A stretch of 64,000 nt of DNA from Streptomyces sp. CB02366 (GTDB lineage Bacteria; Actinomycetota; Actinomycetes; Streptomycetales; Streptomycetaceae). The position numbers and the translations under genes are program-made. Below, one piece after another: positions 62,201 to 63,792 of the stretch. How positions within the stretch are numbered: the stretch's first letter is position 1; each line of letters starts with the position of its first letter. The notes beneath the pieces were generated by a model. It was not told the DNA's origin and ran no database searches. It saw only the letters and a list, made by a program, of their open reading frames with translations. The stretch covers positions 561,876-625,875 of the forward strand of contig NZ_LIVT01000004.1 of assembly GCF_001905905.1 (NCBI RefSeq), read 5' to 3'.

Positions 62201-63792
62201 GGATCGGCCACCGGCACGGCGGCCTCGGGTGTCGGGCCCGCCGGGATGTCCGTGCCGGGCTCGGCTGCGGGGTCGCCCGTGGGGTCGCCGGTGGGGTCGC
62301 CGGTGGGGTCGCCGGTCGGCAGGTCCGAGGAGGTGCGCACCGCTTCCGGCGGGGCCGGGGCGGTCCCGGGCCCGGTCGCGTTCCGGCCCGCACCCGGCGC
62401 GGGAGCGGTGTCACCCGTGCCGGTGGCACGCGGCTGGGGTGCGGCCGGAGTCGCCGTGTCGTCGGCCGGGTCCTGCCGGTTCTCCGGGGCCGTCGAGTCC
62501 GCCGGGTCCGTCTCCTGCCGGCCCGGCAGGTCGTTCGTGTCGCCGCGCCCGCTCTGGCCGTTCGGGGAGGACTGCTGCGACGGCTGCTGCGACGGGTTCC
62601 CCGACCCGGAGCCGCCCTGCTGCGTGCCCTGGTTCCCGGCCGCGGGGGCCGGGGCGTTCGGCCCGGCGGAGGTGGCGACGGGGGTCGGAGGGGCGACGGC
62701 GTCCGTGTCCGCGCCGGCCGGGGCCGGGAGGCCGCCGGTCTGCTGGTGCGCGGTGGCGTCGGGGCCCGTCTGCCCGCCGGTGCTCCGGCCGCCGGTCCCC
62801 CGCCCGGGCACGTCCTGTCCGGTTCCGTCCTGTCCGGTCCCGTCCTGCCGGTGGTCCTGTACGCCGTCGCCGTTCCCCTCCGCCGGGGCGTCGTCGGGGA
62901 GGTCGGCGGTGTCGGCGCCGTTCGAACCGCCGACAGCCCCCGGGGGCGGGGCGGTGGACGAACCCTTCGGCCCGGTGAGGTTGTCGGGAAGGCCGCTCGT
63001 CGATCCCGAGCCGTTCGGGGACGTACCCGGCAGGAGGCCCGGAGCCGGGTCGGCCGCAGGGTCCGGGGCCGTGTCGGGCGTCAGGTCGTACGAGGCGGGG
63101 TGGGTGCTCGTGCCGGTCCCGGGCGCGCGCCCCGAGGTAGGCGGGGGCGTCATCGGCGTGGTGTCGGGCAGGGACGAGGACGGCAGCGCGGTGGGCGTGG
63201 ACGTCGAGGACGACGGCAGCGACGACGTGGGCGGCGGCAGGTGGGGCAGGGGCGAACCACTCGTGCCGGGGAGGCCGTTCGTGCCGGGCGTCCCGTCCGT
63301 GCCGGGGAGGCCGTTCGTGCCGGGAAGGCTGTTCGGGCCGACCACGCCGTTCGGGCCGGTCAGACCGTTCGGGCCGCTGACGCCGTCCGCGCCGCCCGTG
63401 TTCCGGGGGGCGGGGCCGGTGGAGCCGGTCGGTGCGTCGGAACCCGCCTTCGGCAGGGTGTTCCCACCGGTCGGGGACGACACCGTCGGCGGCGGCGTGT
63501 ACGGGGGCGGCGGCAGGACGCCGATCCCGCTGCCCGGACCGTTCGACAGGTCGGCCGGGACGGTGTCCGGAAGGGAGGCGGAGGGGCCGGGGGTGAACAG
63601 GCCGGTGTCCACCACCGGGGGGCTCTTGACGGCCGGGCCGCCGGACTTCTCCGGCCCCGAGGGTCCCCCGTCACCGCCGCCCAGCACGCTGTCGGGGCCG
63701 GGCAGGTCGTTGATGTCGGTGAACCGGTCGTTGTTGAAGTAGTTGTCGTAGATCGAGAGGGCCCCCGCGCCGACCGCCAGCCCCGCCCCCAT
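32209..63792 (-). CDS. Giant multidomain protein (>10,500 aa), type VII-associated, lonely-Cys-like; N-terminus lost at a junction
   Basis: One uninterrupted frame runs from the TGA at 32209 to beyond 63966 (numbering below counts residue 1 at the GTG 63966). Residues upstream of Met59 (63792) largely translate the antisense of an ABC gene, so the native start is missing. Order: about 86-960 Pro/Gly/Thr-rich with collagen-like triplets; a first caspase-like module (His1598, Cys1646); a 2,000-residue region without recognised domains; coiled coil 4020-4270; HEFAH zincin (4520-4524); papain-fold domain A (Cys4704, His4781, Asp4798); modules 2 and 3 (His6039/Cys6086, His6881/Cys6928); papain-fold domain B (7511, 7588, 7605); modules 4 and 5 (8841/8888, 9650/9697); and a C-terminal 450 residues with a degenerate OTU-like segment. 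I recall such giants annotated in Streptomyces as lonely Cys domain proteins. Function is inferred: a toxin or protease-like type VII effector. Confidence 0.85.
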   Translation of the reverse strand: MGAGLAVGAGALSIYDNYFNNDRFTDINDLPGPDSVLGGGDGGPSGPEKSGGPAVKSPPVVDTGLFTPGPSASLPDTVPADLSNGPGSGIGVLPPPPYTPPPTVSSPTGGNTLPKAGSDAPTGSTGPAPRNTGGADGVSGPNGLTGPNGVVGPNSLPGTNGLPGTDGTPGTNGLPGTSGSPLPHLPPPTSSLPSSSTSTPTALPSSSLPDTTPMTPPPTSGRAPGTGTSTHPASYDLTPDTAPDPAADPAPGLLPGTSPNGSGSTSGLPDNLTGPKGSSTAPPPGAVGGSNGADTADLPDDAPAEGNGDGVQDHRQDGTGQDGTGQDVPGRGTGGRSTGGQTGPDATAHQQTGGLPAPAGADTDAVAPPTPVATSAGPNAPAPAAGNQGTQQGGSGSGNPSQQPSQQSSPNGQSGRGDTNDLPGRQETDPADSTAPENRQDPADDTATPAAPQPRATGTGDTAPAPGAGRNATGPGTAPAPPEAVRTSSDLPTGDPTGDPTGDPTGDPAAEPGTDIPAGPTPEAAVPVADPVRPEQWRAGRHDAPATAVRTDPPLDPGRAPADTVAPHGPETPVRAWVQRVQADDGRWLSNVSLHLPVRTGEGFPPAELDALQERMRTFLDTHLNNGLVLPGAGDQVHLDLTLTAAPDHPEAVELSRTARPDGSDHLNWRLHTADPAASPEEAAERQARDDAAVLRHVLGYAGVPARGPEAEALLRRLVRPKDAGARTPGPAVPPHFLEAVESVVTSAAPVDHPLTARGARPPSGIDDPARALRTPAPGAADPEPPVAAAVPFRTTSSAPAETTGPVGGTGPAEATAPVTSTPTSTSLSTDTSTPTDTSTDTSTNADGRPAPGQDPEETPPVAVPATATATATAVGPGAGTVAAPGAGKGKGRSTEPESAPADAPAPLDFPASTGAEDAVEAARREYEDAVAAFGRAARTAGALDERVAGGRGGSGDTARLYGAWQDVDRAQRRLDAALDRLRDLGADAALDAAVASIVPRVHRTDVQRRSTAALVTADDLPGDPPRPAPDDLITADELAAAGVAPDQGPALQAALNGSVRFAESGITDPVQQVRLLMNRPGPWTEALDGIAARASRRTWHAAYEEFARATPRAPGAPTGADPAEAWRRAASLVLPLELHPVLADSRHARGDHLDAVRRVARHLAEHGAHAVSGTELAGRVRRELGLPQRVPGGAPATAQPYARAVAELERLALLEEPGGAPDPDALARRVLHLPAGAEVPAELRTGLLATVENAMAAGWSTSLASLGAYHLAAGGALDHGRHILTGDGAYQGLNLTGRPVGPVDTTQVWQRRNGQFQGPLEPLWNAEAGAYVVVAEGGHDHVLLPWGQGELQVPWQEFVELVARDPGVAGLPAGTPVVLVLGHGGDQGLVLPRTLAFRTGRDGVWAHSGRVGLVPDPASGVERIVVENRRSEGLPLGGWFRSDADDLGPHGTADEGFVTALDGTVLPDASIKTRTIGDDGRSFGRVTMSDPDLVTNEPMFEAMAEITEFAQFDPVSEGTIGEPAALLENGRPVYHFAQHGMPLRGVMEVADGRPPVQVGGEETGRYIRRRPSMRKLGPDAVIDLGSCWADASAEDLPYLTDAAEPPYVFDVLGVTSYAQGVANGSGAAVMAVDRVHVLMRAETPKAGVLAGPSGEPGARRLLLPEPGPAELAALARTAGLHTGEGPVPADVLDTTLRLVKALRRSFGADVAADGRFRTLLEGIGALENMRRADPHLRVAGPFTLHHLHLAVHARHRRTSNDPPSRDDVRRVLLDAAAKKDEAAAGRLTLHQYTPLPSLDWALKRLAGRDLAALAADVLRLPDAGAVTRTDVSRLVWGAVRGAEALRNTTDPVALAKKALHLHPSAEPTPDEAGDRLLWLMAGAAVSGFDPADPADLAAWDLVRHGALDDGTRLTAQGVPTGRDWTRRPVTGDIATEGYLLSPDGGLDAATPHPAPWPATPAGSAANAYVVHADSTNGHISMPWPDGSSRWVPGSEIAALLRHDRVHQQIALHAPLLMVGAHTNPGGLAQHVAGRAGTARTTLLSELPGALLPHPASGRNVIVLTGETAQRPDHWQPRRPAALPGASAQQGALHTFTGRALGTSSAAGAAATAPRGLSQYLLDHGRRHDGHIGLVIHEPTPATVLDGLHRRIVTALGADPDSTDGRGLLTRLQDVLSAEEVELNRPYLRSRQGYRITLRHAGRDRTVDVRLSYADPVRSAKYGQGADRRPPTLPDIGVEARAGGGQSSSHAESAGNIRTGSVPWSGIFPDDSAGALRWWDSTVNVSATHNQLTQSVTVGETFLVTSKQQAEEPAHPMDVDGRWQIQLDTPRDGDADNWLPERSHGALTIWFHEHLAFDGDDPAGLPEPGDVDDLPLWGGDSVAEPRRLLTELLRDDAFDALRSLDDDSERALENFLSQRMLQGTPHLQRDGGVFSPTLLDEDGNAVGVLELTAVIEPGRPMRRSAEGKSTLETWFSHASSVDKSAKLTSGVGVEGAGGPSFTTDHAPGHPAAGSSFGGNLMGKAAVNWQLNEQLSNVSSATLMHGLRTKSSHLLTSGRVTYTVRLHRAGGGLVSSTFGPWEDGLRLRIAQRTTMAGHRPTPAELRELPEHLENLESIGYTETPLKVDGADPLFTAAEAWLRREGFLPPDRPRHRAPAFRLDEPLVVAQLENLRRLRQMRSTFGLASSAPDAVDGGEPVWFERPNAVSGTRRVQLVFTAARDTARPAVHSRRLPDVLHIGSSSYESGGARQRGTALSGALGGGGGLNAPLAEGSWGLNTAPDYLGTRQLTDASSSAGQVGYDQLTMTTRNGSELFEVPARLGLDLYEGADDDPLVRFADTDAEGNPVRAEEAEADGDVEMQLQAASAHTVPGSVRLLVPHYRTRVPAPTPAPAPRPGHVIRQPVTDGGATDDQRRLALVDDRGRPLPGLTRLPEGALVDTFRGTTALMEALRSIVAGTYPGNPGRGRVGRAVQRASATLSGLATETARRGSAVKEALPAPLSGAVNRAGSAVNWAATPVIWAARTSTDGVAATYKWTSVAVAGASLNDRGTVAAEARQDAIRPGQLISRAQQILGGAYVVEGLTLPGMAADQVMMLEITGYLSNPRRLGSESLYSEQDVMSGDTAGRQRGVGVTHQGNLQVTALQSAPTPPDLLVHQANPGGRYSQSRRTDATGTVGSATKITHATEFSGDTLWIGNDLTLLMTVRWGVRNIAGNTVGLGAYAPVTVAVDLPRAVTYLAPAQAVAQLAAWFAGMPGVPALTPNPLDVPLPDRYARTRQLGKAIVMSVTQLDGTAQRRERRDRMRRELTALVENEAPGVVRPGHASYLPGVATEIARVTEPAALRALPGRGPGGQVRFHFLHVAYGGARLVEVALTAEPVLQTPALRGLRGRRADAGTGLEQVDTHTPQSRATTSGTTTTRQGTANLVSRYPRPGATGWTDREGPSLAVAETRARTARSEVATEDRFWTRSGSVADFTVDYRYTATVRSQVVWQWPANIPGALFQAGLLNLSGLDGDVGQRTRAWIGRLLRGRPVSRVSVPAATALRFVASEADRPRRHEGPRPPALLGRDPLLLTAADAAAEGTTPFPQGVRLETTGPTPVYDYNAAPQLTQALHDVDPRMAASWGLPANASAEALAARLAELVQAGEISLDPSRTAAGLTDRMPGSWPVESPDTAPSLRISLHNPRPVTEAGDVAIDRVRRQNRTSATTSSAAGSFVLNQQGSYSLADGNRHILGVTFPLAAQQPHALSSGGNTSAFSFSRLRTGATSDPADRRIPRTYETLVDTVIEVSGPGGVRYVTGSSTTRLWERDVLGFGVTPARPGPRVYDLPAILAAQGADDLRDWARHPVTDLPDVLADAIDADDASAELWLALGPDPDGTRLARALFVGSLTAARAGKPVELVIRTGGGLRIWPFAADGSLTDTTAATDDAWQNVADAIGVHLDAVRAEAAARYREGRLTRRQPGALAALDTAHRALDTATTAHRDADRAHTDARRAAATARTELTALRGRITEARAEIARLDTVARDARARYDDTADEERLLHARWQEARAEVARLEELVADPESDPESDPEAAPDAAPDADPEGPAGQAALNAAVERADALRDRGRALHQRRQDALDEADTAREAARELRTGLEGALGRETTLAGNLRRAEEDAAEADRVLRQADTALRRATGARDAIQDQLDGIEAELTEVREELDEQGRRHSQAWEELPALTDALDTGRRAEGLGDGPSLRGTVSSTPARPTRAGRLRGQPLPAPPPETPAPAPGPNPAPATAPATAPLPPPRPDLPAAERAALAAELAAMTEDERTSRLLPLSSADREALAADRALTARLRRTLPAEEFARTAALLTVDVPPGVDLPVSAGIEARAQVARMLRSPAVAERMLNEGARMIVVPKDAATTSLDAFGALRGETDENARSYDVLRGVEAGGLVAVGEENLLGDTTAVPGSGLYADGYSAATHEFAHALHRHGLTDEQRRLVTEAYHDKVLAGGFAAWPDGPLYDSTGTRRNYSARNEFEYFAQLTNAYLGTNTGTDPYTGRPRNNGAKWVRRHEPKLLPLLRELYGPDPKAGHPWGANPRAEDDAWAAFRALWDETGGAYEPQPHAPVPAPPAPPVPALLSRPRLTATARRIAGPAPRHGLTVPRCLVLLGALREALYPGGVRPAVTVDDAVLGGTAPASALVPGPGWSPVGAWEAVARAVAAQGPGAAAFVLARRQGDLLGHAWAAYHLGGFDGVMWLDLSARDGRHLSSAPPPVAASDARAVVVDPAGRAVEDALPAFAASSSIPHSLVDAATGRGYGALGLEIERRLVFVISGMGDVPAKQVLATAPGFSIVTDHASVTRTADGRLHLTLPPLAPGDPKPQQFGYLIGEIVVEPMAVLPGERRQSPEETLERLARVERALDARDEPGAAPQIPLADLLPAEDDWTVTALGGRALVGRTPVRTDRAYVQPTTGFPALGLSVLQDRAVDRLPKGAIGAVEASGREFAMKATADFVRAVTGRTDVPDVVVPFLAPVPDVDDLWGYLRFAYAHVVARPTGVILNQGPAAFMVKNGLAVASRPALDRVLRALRPRARDFLDRHHDGIGAGLAATLGRLLELYRRTITPDRPLFPGYFDATIGDAPSAREHTTAVLTGRTSEGKAVTQKQVVDMDDDRYPVLDTDDGRLDLPLVLTELRHFAYDGEQLMTPQEIRQAVAELSQLSREAYRRALAQRAPLPDDVLTASLNRVLDNEAVRGLAHFVQMVLMAGLPQPSGPTRRLMPVGESQRISRALGEYALGAPLPADHPLHRSLRTAVQEAADAVDTLPPPHRPRLRAMVTAAQGALEILADPERTPPPLEWASELVAMDGSRVLLDRVLVVRHRTPDGAPLGTSSRPDQEWRDARRQTYGLLPEVVGFTYVRPGPVALESPVQNLPFHDAYLVGLRGGPDAAALALDDGTDAVVDYARIVDFLFASDGHLTALAPERPVLVTGADLAGPPSADPLETPPAGQVLANGLGHWIWTTGSGIEPVLAPGDGPTGPRWQLAEGDWWAAFRPEPTTPELARWAERITGDRGRAPDVRRWVRAIRLVYGPTVDDQGAALATLLQGFWALERTRAANGVTTPLTWGDLRTAISAYFAANGQVEPPLPVALQFLLLSAAGAVGVDLELSGTAITPLHHSVRAWDTPAAGGVVEDVTDRDEEMSLFAPAPAAQPPVPAPAAPASVPASDAFTGPGDPVLDPKTRITGPSGSPQGRNWTRASVSRVLPGTLRTIETRPGAAPKVVATGPAPWPDTAYVVSADGEDGRVLLPDGRELGPEAVADALAADPELAKLPKNVPVVLAVPYTGDRYQRTLQAVADRLDRTVWGPSGAGRIVPDGSGAHVLALLDRDADAPVGDWLAVEPSTATGPYLDRTWTALDGTVFRDSDVLTVPLTDEDHRHFGRLAVEQKDGLRRRAQRLRRFRTLRELSHRLPAGTDAGTENEPVGSEPVSMDAAVYVYAGHGEPGRMHLPLRDGRTVWLEKRDAAAYIAGLPEVRKLPPGHRMHLEVCWSASDGDPRRQYPYLGETPHVDDPLEDVPLDQAVANLTRRETDGSTRQTGFNDTQRIALASATGERGRRVLRRPEPLGPALDALARDTGLHRGPDPVPPETRQTMLRLVRAVRTVFGTTFEDHRGGPDGRFERVMKGIVALERMRANDGKIAHLTPFRLDLLDFFVQEHTGRAPDPRGYVALLDFAAERIDADENAGLTDAVPAPSLETALGQLADKGEQMIRHVQSLPAPAPFTPRLIASTLWATARAARLLRPMTPAAREAMGREVLHLDAATPWDRSRQESLWALLTRTIAEGADPGDQDVLAARHLAESGAFSPPALLRQGANVQGVNWSGTAMPAGVDWGSVRQMVFGPQGSSIRPVPPAWTGPHKPMPMLNVVEVDGAGRIVLHLPGRAPLPVTENAFLALLESDPALRTLPLKHPVLFLTTGPGALSPQLVQRFSRRTGRPAYGYSAPMMLSSGDPAAPLAILALTDPATRAPGVWTRAARQTGAAPAASGTGDLTVFSPSDRKAGRLPDLASLSIGGQDGPPAGSLLSPGTLMTNASGAPRGRNLTDQKVRRLRIGRVRVYEERPGTPPQEKAGADEAAPWGDSAYVVWGESGPDGVRFPGGHALDAEKLAAELAADPELAKLPGDVPVVLAVPYLANQRYLAYLRAVANLLERPVWAPSGDGRLVRDKKREHVPALIDHGPDQPLGSWVPFRPTKAVAPLPDRAWTALDGTVFRDGDVLTRPLVSDRNERFGRMSHADDVRGREELMRSYQRAGKQVHLMASGGRTALIGEEPRTPDPAAYVYVAHGLPGGLQLALGDGRTVWLGAADGGRYIGGLPEVAELPEGHRMKLEVCWSDAAGNPALPQLDNRPAPAVQDPLEEVPLAQHTANVSRRVTEGALMSSGFHTDAHILHDAPGGVVGRRRWVVPEPLPHELDEMARTAGLHTDDGEAPPQVRATTLRLVRALRLVFGPEAEQDKALHARLLRGIGAMETLRANDAALSRFTPFRMELWTFVAQRAAGRNPGPDDYRKVLDLAAGLLERKPEAALGEAIGDPAIQHAVRQVTQFGEPLVRNVLRQPENVPVTKRAVTRAFWAMAGAARQMAGRDDAFTEKLGRRVLHLFPDEEWAPARKQQLYTLTAQAVAAGLDPADFFTLAAFQLASRGAFGPAHHLRAGEAFQGFNWSGGPAPAGLDLRVVGRQDTGDDGAPLQHFRAPWAAEGEPGDAMVVWTDTDAEGFVVLHLPGMRPLRVADREFLALLDLAPPLRTVALAVPVLFVLSGAGSGAGRAATLSEAFSDRTARNGWSYGGALTVAPTTPPPDGAPAPLRLIGRPGTAGGRQGVWHKAWLRGLNSSVLVPAPYGDALFSSPKPPARPASVPDTAPPTAPAAPSSTALTAPRSLTGVEAPVPPPLSRAELTALVPRVTGREPLRGLTAERCLVLLGALRGELFPRGVRPAGTVDDSVIGVPVAETSLVAGPGWRRVRSWDAVAGAVAAQGPGAAAFVLARRQGAATGHAWAAYHPGGRGGVVWVDLAAGHGRQVSSLPPAVAASDARAVVVGPAGQALAHALPEFSPSSSTALAGLDAAVEPGYGAIGLEVEERRDLFLDIPGRLTSTLVLAHGPGITLVTDSRGFWMTADGLLHVDEPRVAPGEPRPVRRNFVIGEFVLDPMAVLPGERRQSQEEGMAQLQRARAVGRLPDERRAAVPLTEMLGPLGGWTFTETGLKTAVNPAPEGFDRTAYGQLTLGYPTVGLRELQDIAHQRLTVPKFETAIAGARSFGQSLITTYANHILGTPAVESHIAPFLAAIPEIDEVWGYGWLGFQNVVAAPIGDVFDHARPPGADPELIKNLLPAASRNALDRILRALRPRARAFLDERHDQLSAEAAEQLGRLLEFFRHRLAPHLPADPAFFDTAGTEVPTPREHWTAVLTGRTSEGEAISQRYAVGMDDGDYPTLDTDDGRLAVPLVLAELRHFGYTGQFMTPEEIQRAVTELSALSRAAYERALGSRAPLPDDVLRESVRRITDNPVVQGVAGFLVVAARAGIPQAGGPTRRPLTEWDGRAVALALGAYALGRPLPADHPAHLALRAALVEAYELLPNIPPGGRTRAREIFDAARGALAVLADPAQTPPVLPWYAEVVAMDGSRVLLDRVMAVRHRDARETPVGTSSLPLHAWQDGLRQTYGLLPEVVGFTYVRSGPVALESPVQSLPFQDAYLVGLRGGPGGALLALTDGTDAAFDYARIVDFLYAVDGDLTALAPERPVVVTGADLAGPPPFDPLETPPAGQILANGLDRWVWTTGSGAEAFLVAADHLGGPRWQLAEGDWWAGFRPELSSAERGRWAERVTGDRGRAPDVRRWVRAIRLVYGPLLENDANAFEALLQGFWALERTRAANGVTTPLTWGDLRTAISAYFAANGQVEPPLPVALQFLLLSAAGAAGIDLELSGKAITPLHHSVRAWDTPAAGPAGPAFFAPAGTAPTAPATAPAAASTTAAPPPASGTFTGPNDPLLAPKTLLTGPSGDAQGRDWTGRSVSRVLPATLRTIETRPGAAPKVVATGPAPWPDTAYVVSADGEDGRVLLPDGRVLDAEAVADALAADPELAKLPEDVPVVLAVPHTGDRYQRTLRAVADRLGRTVWGPSGLGRIVPDGTGDAHVPVTMDPDPDAPVGAWVSVAPSPASGPYADRTWTALDGTVFRDSDVVTRPLADEDHQRFGRMAVHRQDGMRRREHNFRALRRMRQLVHWTPAGARAQETASEPVSMDAAVYVYAGHGEPGRMQLPLRDGRTVWLGKREAAAYIAGLREVRELPPGHRMHLEVCWSASDGDPAHQQPSFAPVPHVDDPLGDVPLDQHVANLTRRETDGSTRMTGMDATRRSAMGAANGERGRRILRRPEPQDAELDRLAREAGLHRSPDDVPPETREATLRLVRALRAVFGNGIEDDRSTPGGRYEQALKGIGALERLRANDTAISSFTPFRADLFDFFVREHTGRAPDPAGYRSLLDHAAARIAADPEARLTDAVPSPALQITLKQLTGAGEQMIRHVQSLPPRAAFTPRHVASTLWATARAAQLFRPMTAAAREAMGRKVLHLDAATAWDRTRQEAVWAVSAKAIARGLDAADHDLLAAFHLAESGAFAPAALLRQGPNVQGVNWSGATAPAGIDWGAVHRSDGTTAHRLTPEWTGPGKPMPVLTVIEAGPSGAPVLHLPGRGPVPVTEDELLALLDLAPALRTLPLGIPVLFLTTGPGAPSPELAPRFSQRTGRPSYAYSAPMALTAPSPRAPLGIVTLPDPKTGAPGHWTAAARRFTAPAAPGRDHLTFFGPPTPAAQGADPFQDPATVLRDDAGAVLGRDLTGAWTDRVRTDRVREVTDGTVTREPDEPAPWGGEAYLVGDRALDARGTTPEAFAEKLAGDPELAALPPRVPVVLAIPYAGSQYLEWVRAVAARLGRRVWAPSGDGRLRHDSALRARIPTMTVHDPAGWHGDWVPFDPPATPAPFEDRQWTSVEGRTFRDSDVATRPLVFDRRERYGRVSVGDDLDQRERMLRGLFHRRRRVHYAATTLGDQVVGTEPYTPDPAVYTYYGHGSPGALEIVLRDGSTVWLNAADGGRYIGGLREVHELPPGHRIGLQVCYAASPGHPLDQPQEGRPAPPVEDPLDEVSLIQHTANASRLEVEGPTLTAGLDDDSYLLEDTPGGVVGRVVRVRPEPTDAELDRLAAVAGLHGDPGTVPPEVRAATLRLVRALRLVFDHGVEDDRWTPGGRYERVLRGIAALETLRADDPGMRRFTPFRMELWTFLARRVGGDAPGRDAYLGVLDAARQQIDRHPGSTLTGMLPDTALTYTVDELSGGEGTALVRDAVGLPEPVTPRPRDIARAFWAMTAAVDLVLFRMDPAQQESLGRRALHLADTDPWDEETTAELTFLAVRAHARRIDIADPHQLAAHHLRELGALRQILTDGTEPTGYNWSGRPAPNGVESAQWYARVKAGGDVLTLPHPAPWRSTEPGGASLVIWTGVRADDGGIVVHLPGHAPLPVPDEELWALLDLAPLVTDAGVDVPVVFPMAGFTDGDARRTQPFTDRTGRSAFAYSGPLDLVEDDPFDPLRITALREKKLGQWSRTVWRPRRPAQESATGAPGPAVKTGASPRITELPGSTELPGSAELTDSAQPSEPTGAARPAASAGEAGAGQGDASALRERFRRTGPDTAVFDGTALALHEAPEEGERAVETLLFAVRPVAGGALGEAGAGTAQEFRAWLAGEVTDDDVAGQEIRRLAADRDLPLALLDRVGASLSVSVRTEAMLLGDRIPASRVELSPVQRLRVLLADPSRGDGAPALPMGPLAAATARGLGVTVAVAGPDGEVTYHGERTAGAPTALLVLDGDRHLAGIPEGPDRPPVATPEEPGGPPTDAAARLSQVVEALASAPESVLAPPPPGPGETARPEPARPRTAGPEAAAWERRHHAVLEDALRVLAALGPDFPSGSGPLTGDRLELLVNAWFRARDQDPSGSLTDRIRRILDDVRA
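32640..33215 (-). other. C-terminal degenerate OTU-like region of the giant protein
   Basis: Residues about 10,250-10,442: GERAVETLLFAVRPVAGG, then PLAAATARGLGVTVAVAGPD and TALLVLDGDRHLAGI. The order and spacing resemble OTU cysteine-protease-like domains in other actinobacterial giants, including the terminal His (DRHLAGI). No Cys is present at the expected nucleophile position, so it is probably inactive. Low-confidence fold guess. Confidence 0.3.
34849..35043 (-). other. Caspase-like module 5, His/Cys core
   Basis: His9650 in AVYTYYGHGSPGAL and Cys9697 in HRIGLQVCYAASPGH, 47 residues apart. It differs from the other modules by Tyr in place of Trp after the Cys. Motif layout matches clan CD peptidases (YxGHG, then hydrophobic-x-Cys). 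Confidence 0.55.
37276..37470 (-). other. Caspase-like module 4, His/Cys core
   Basis: His8841 in VYVYAGHGEPGRMQL and Cys8888 in MHLEVCWSASDGDP, 47 residues apart. It is nearly identical to module 2, its super-repeat counterpart. Confidence 0.6.
38364..38618. repeat. 255-bp near-identical intragenic repeat, copy 2
   Basis: Matches 46791-47045 with about six mismatches. The last 175 bp (38444-38618 versus 46871-47045) are identical including silent sites. It encodes the block ERTRAANGVTTPLTWGDLRT through QFLLLSAAGA and ITPLHHSVRAWDTP. Confidence 0.9.
41101..41478 (-). other. Papain-fold (Tox-PL-like) domain B
   Basis: Cys7511 in TAERCLVLLGAL, His7588 in TGHAWAAYHPGG and Asp7605 in VVWVDLAAG. 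The Cys-His spacing of 77 and His-Asp spacing of 17 are identical to domain A. This is the triad order of papain-like toxin glutamine deamidases and peptidases found in polymorphic toxins. Confidence 0.6.
43156..43350 (-). other. Caspase-like module 3, His/Cys core
   Basis: His6881 in AYVYVAHGLPGGLQL and Cys6928 in HRMKLEVCWSDAAG, 47 residues apart. The Gly before His is Ala here, but the His and Cys are kept. Confidence 0.58.
45682..45876 (-). other. Caspase-like module 2, His/Cys core
   Basis: His6039 in VYVYAGHGEPGRMHL and Cys6086 in MHLEVCWSASDGDP, 47 residues apart. The module is preceded by the shared block DRTWTALDGTVFRDSDVLT and followed by a helical block with TLRLVRAVRTVFG-like sequence and FTPFR. 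Confidence 0.6.
46791..47045. repeat. 255-bp near-identical intragenic repeat, copy 1
   Basis: Counterpart of 38364-38618, 8.43 kb away in the same gene. The identity of 175 bp at silent positions is far above that of the flanking super-repeat and points to recent gene conversion. Confidence 0.9.
49522..49899 (-). other. Papain-fold (Tox-PL-like) domain A
   Basis: Cys4704 in TVPRCLVLLGAL, His4781 in LGHAWAAYHLGG and Asp4798 in VMWLDLSARDG. It lies directly after the zincin domain. Layout as in domain B. Confidence 0.6.
50107..50709 (-). other. Zincin-type metallopeptidase domain
   Basis: HEFAH at residues 4520-4524, with the flanking SAATHEFAHALHRHG, supplies two zinc ligands and the general base. 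Candidate third ligands Glu4575/Glu4577 lie about 55 residues later in NEFEYFAQLTNAYLG. This arrangement resembles the anthrax lethal factor-like/PPEP zincins found as toxin domains. Confidence 0.65.
51157..51909 (-). other. About 250-residue coiled coil with acidic repeat insert
   Basis: Residues about 4020-4270 are Ala/Glu/Arg-rich heptads (TARTELTALRGRITEARAEI; RREL-like and GIEAELTEVREELDEQGRRH). They are broken in the middle by an ESDP/AAPD acidic repeat (51541-51620). It is probably a long antiparallel helical hairpin or stalk separating the N-terminal half from the peptidase half. Confidence 0.75.
59002..59199 (-). other. Caspase-like module 1, most diverged His/Cys core
   Basis: His1598 in VYHFAQHGMPLRG and Cys1646 in DLGSCWADAS, 48 residues apart. 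The surrounding blocks (QGLNLTGRPVG, FVTALDGTVLPDASIKT) match the other modules, so it belongs to the same family although it stands apart from the super-repeats. Confidence 0.5.
62271..62318. repeat. Four tandem 12-bp repeats coding for Pro-Thr-Gly-Asp
   Basis: ggtcgccggtgg is repeated four times (first and last copies with one mismatch), giving PTGDPTGDPTGDPTGD in the disordered N-terminal part of the giant protein. Confidence 0.9.
63256..63381 (-). repeat. Collagen-like Gly-x-x triplet segment of the giant protein
   Basis: About 13 consecutive triplets with Gly at every third position (GPNGLTGPNGVVGPN, then GTNGLPGTDGTPGTNG), interrupted once by Ser. It is Asn/Pro-rich. Length is too short for a stable triple helix alone; probably a flexible extended linker. 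Confidence 0.75.
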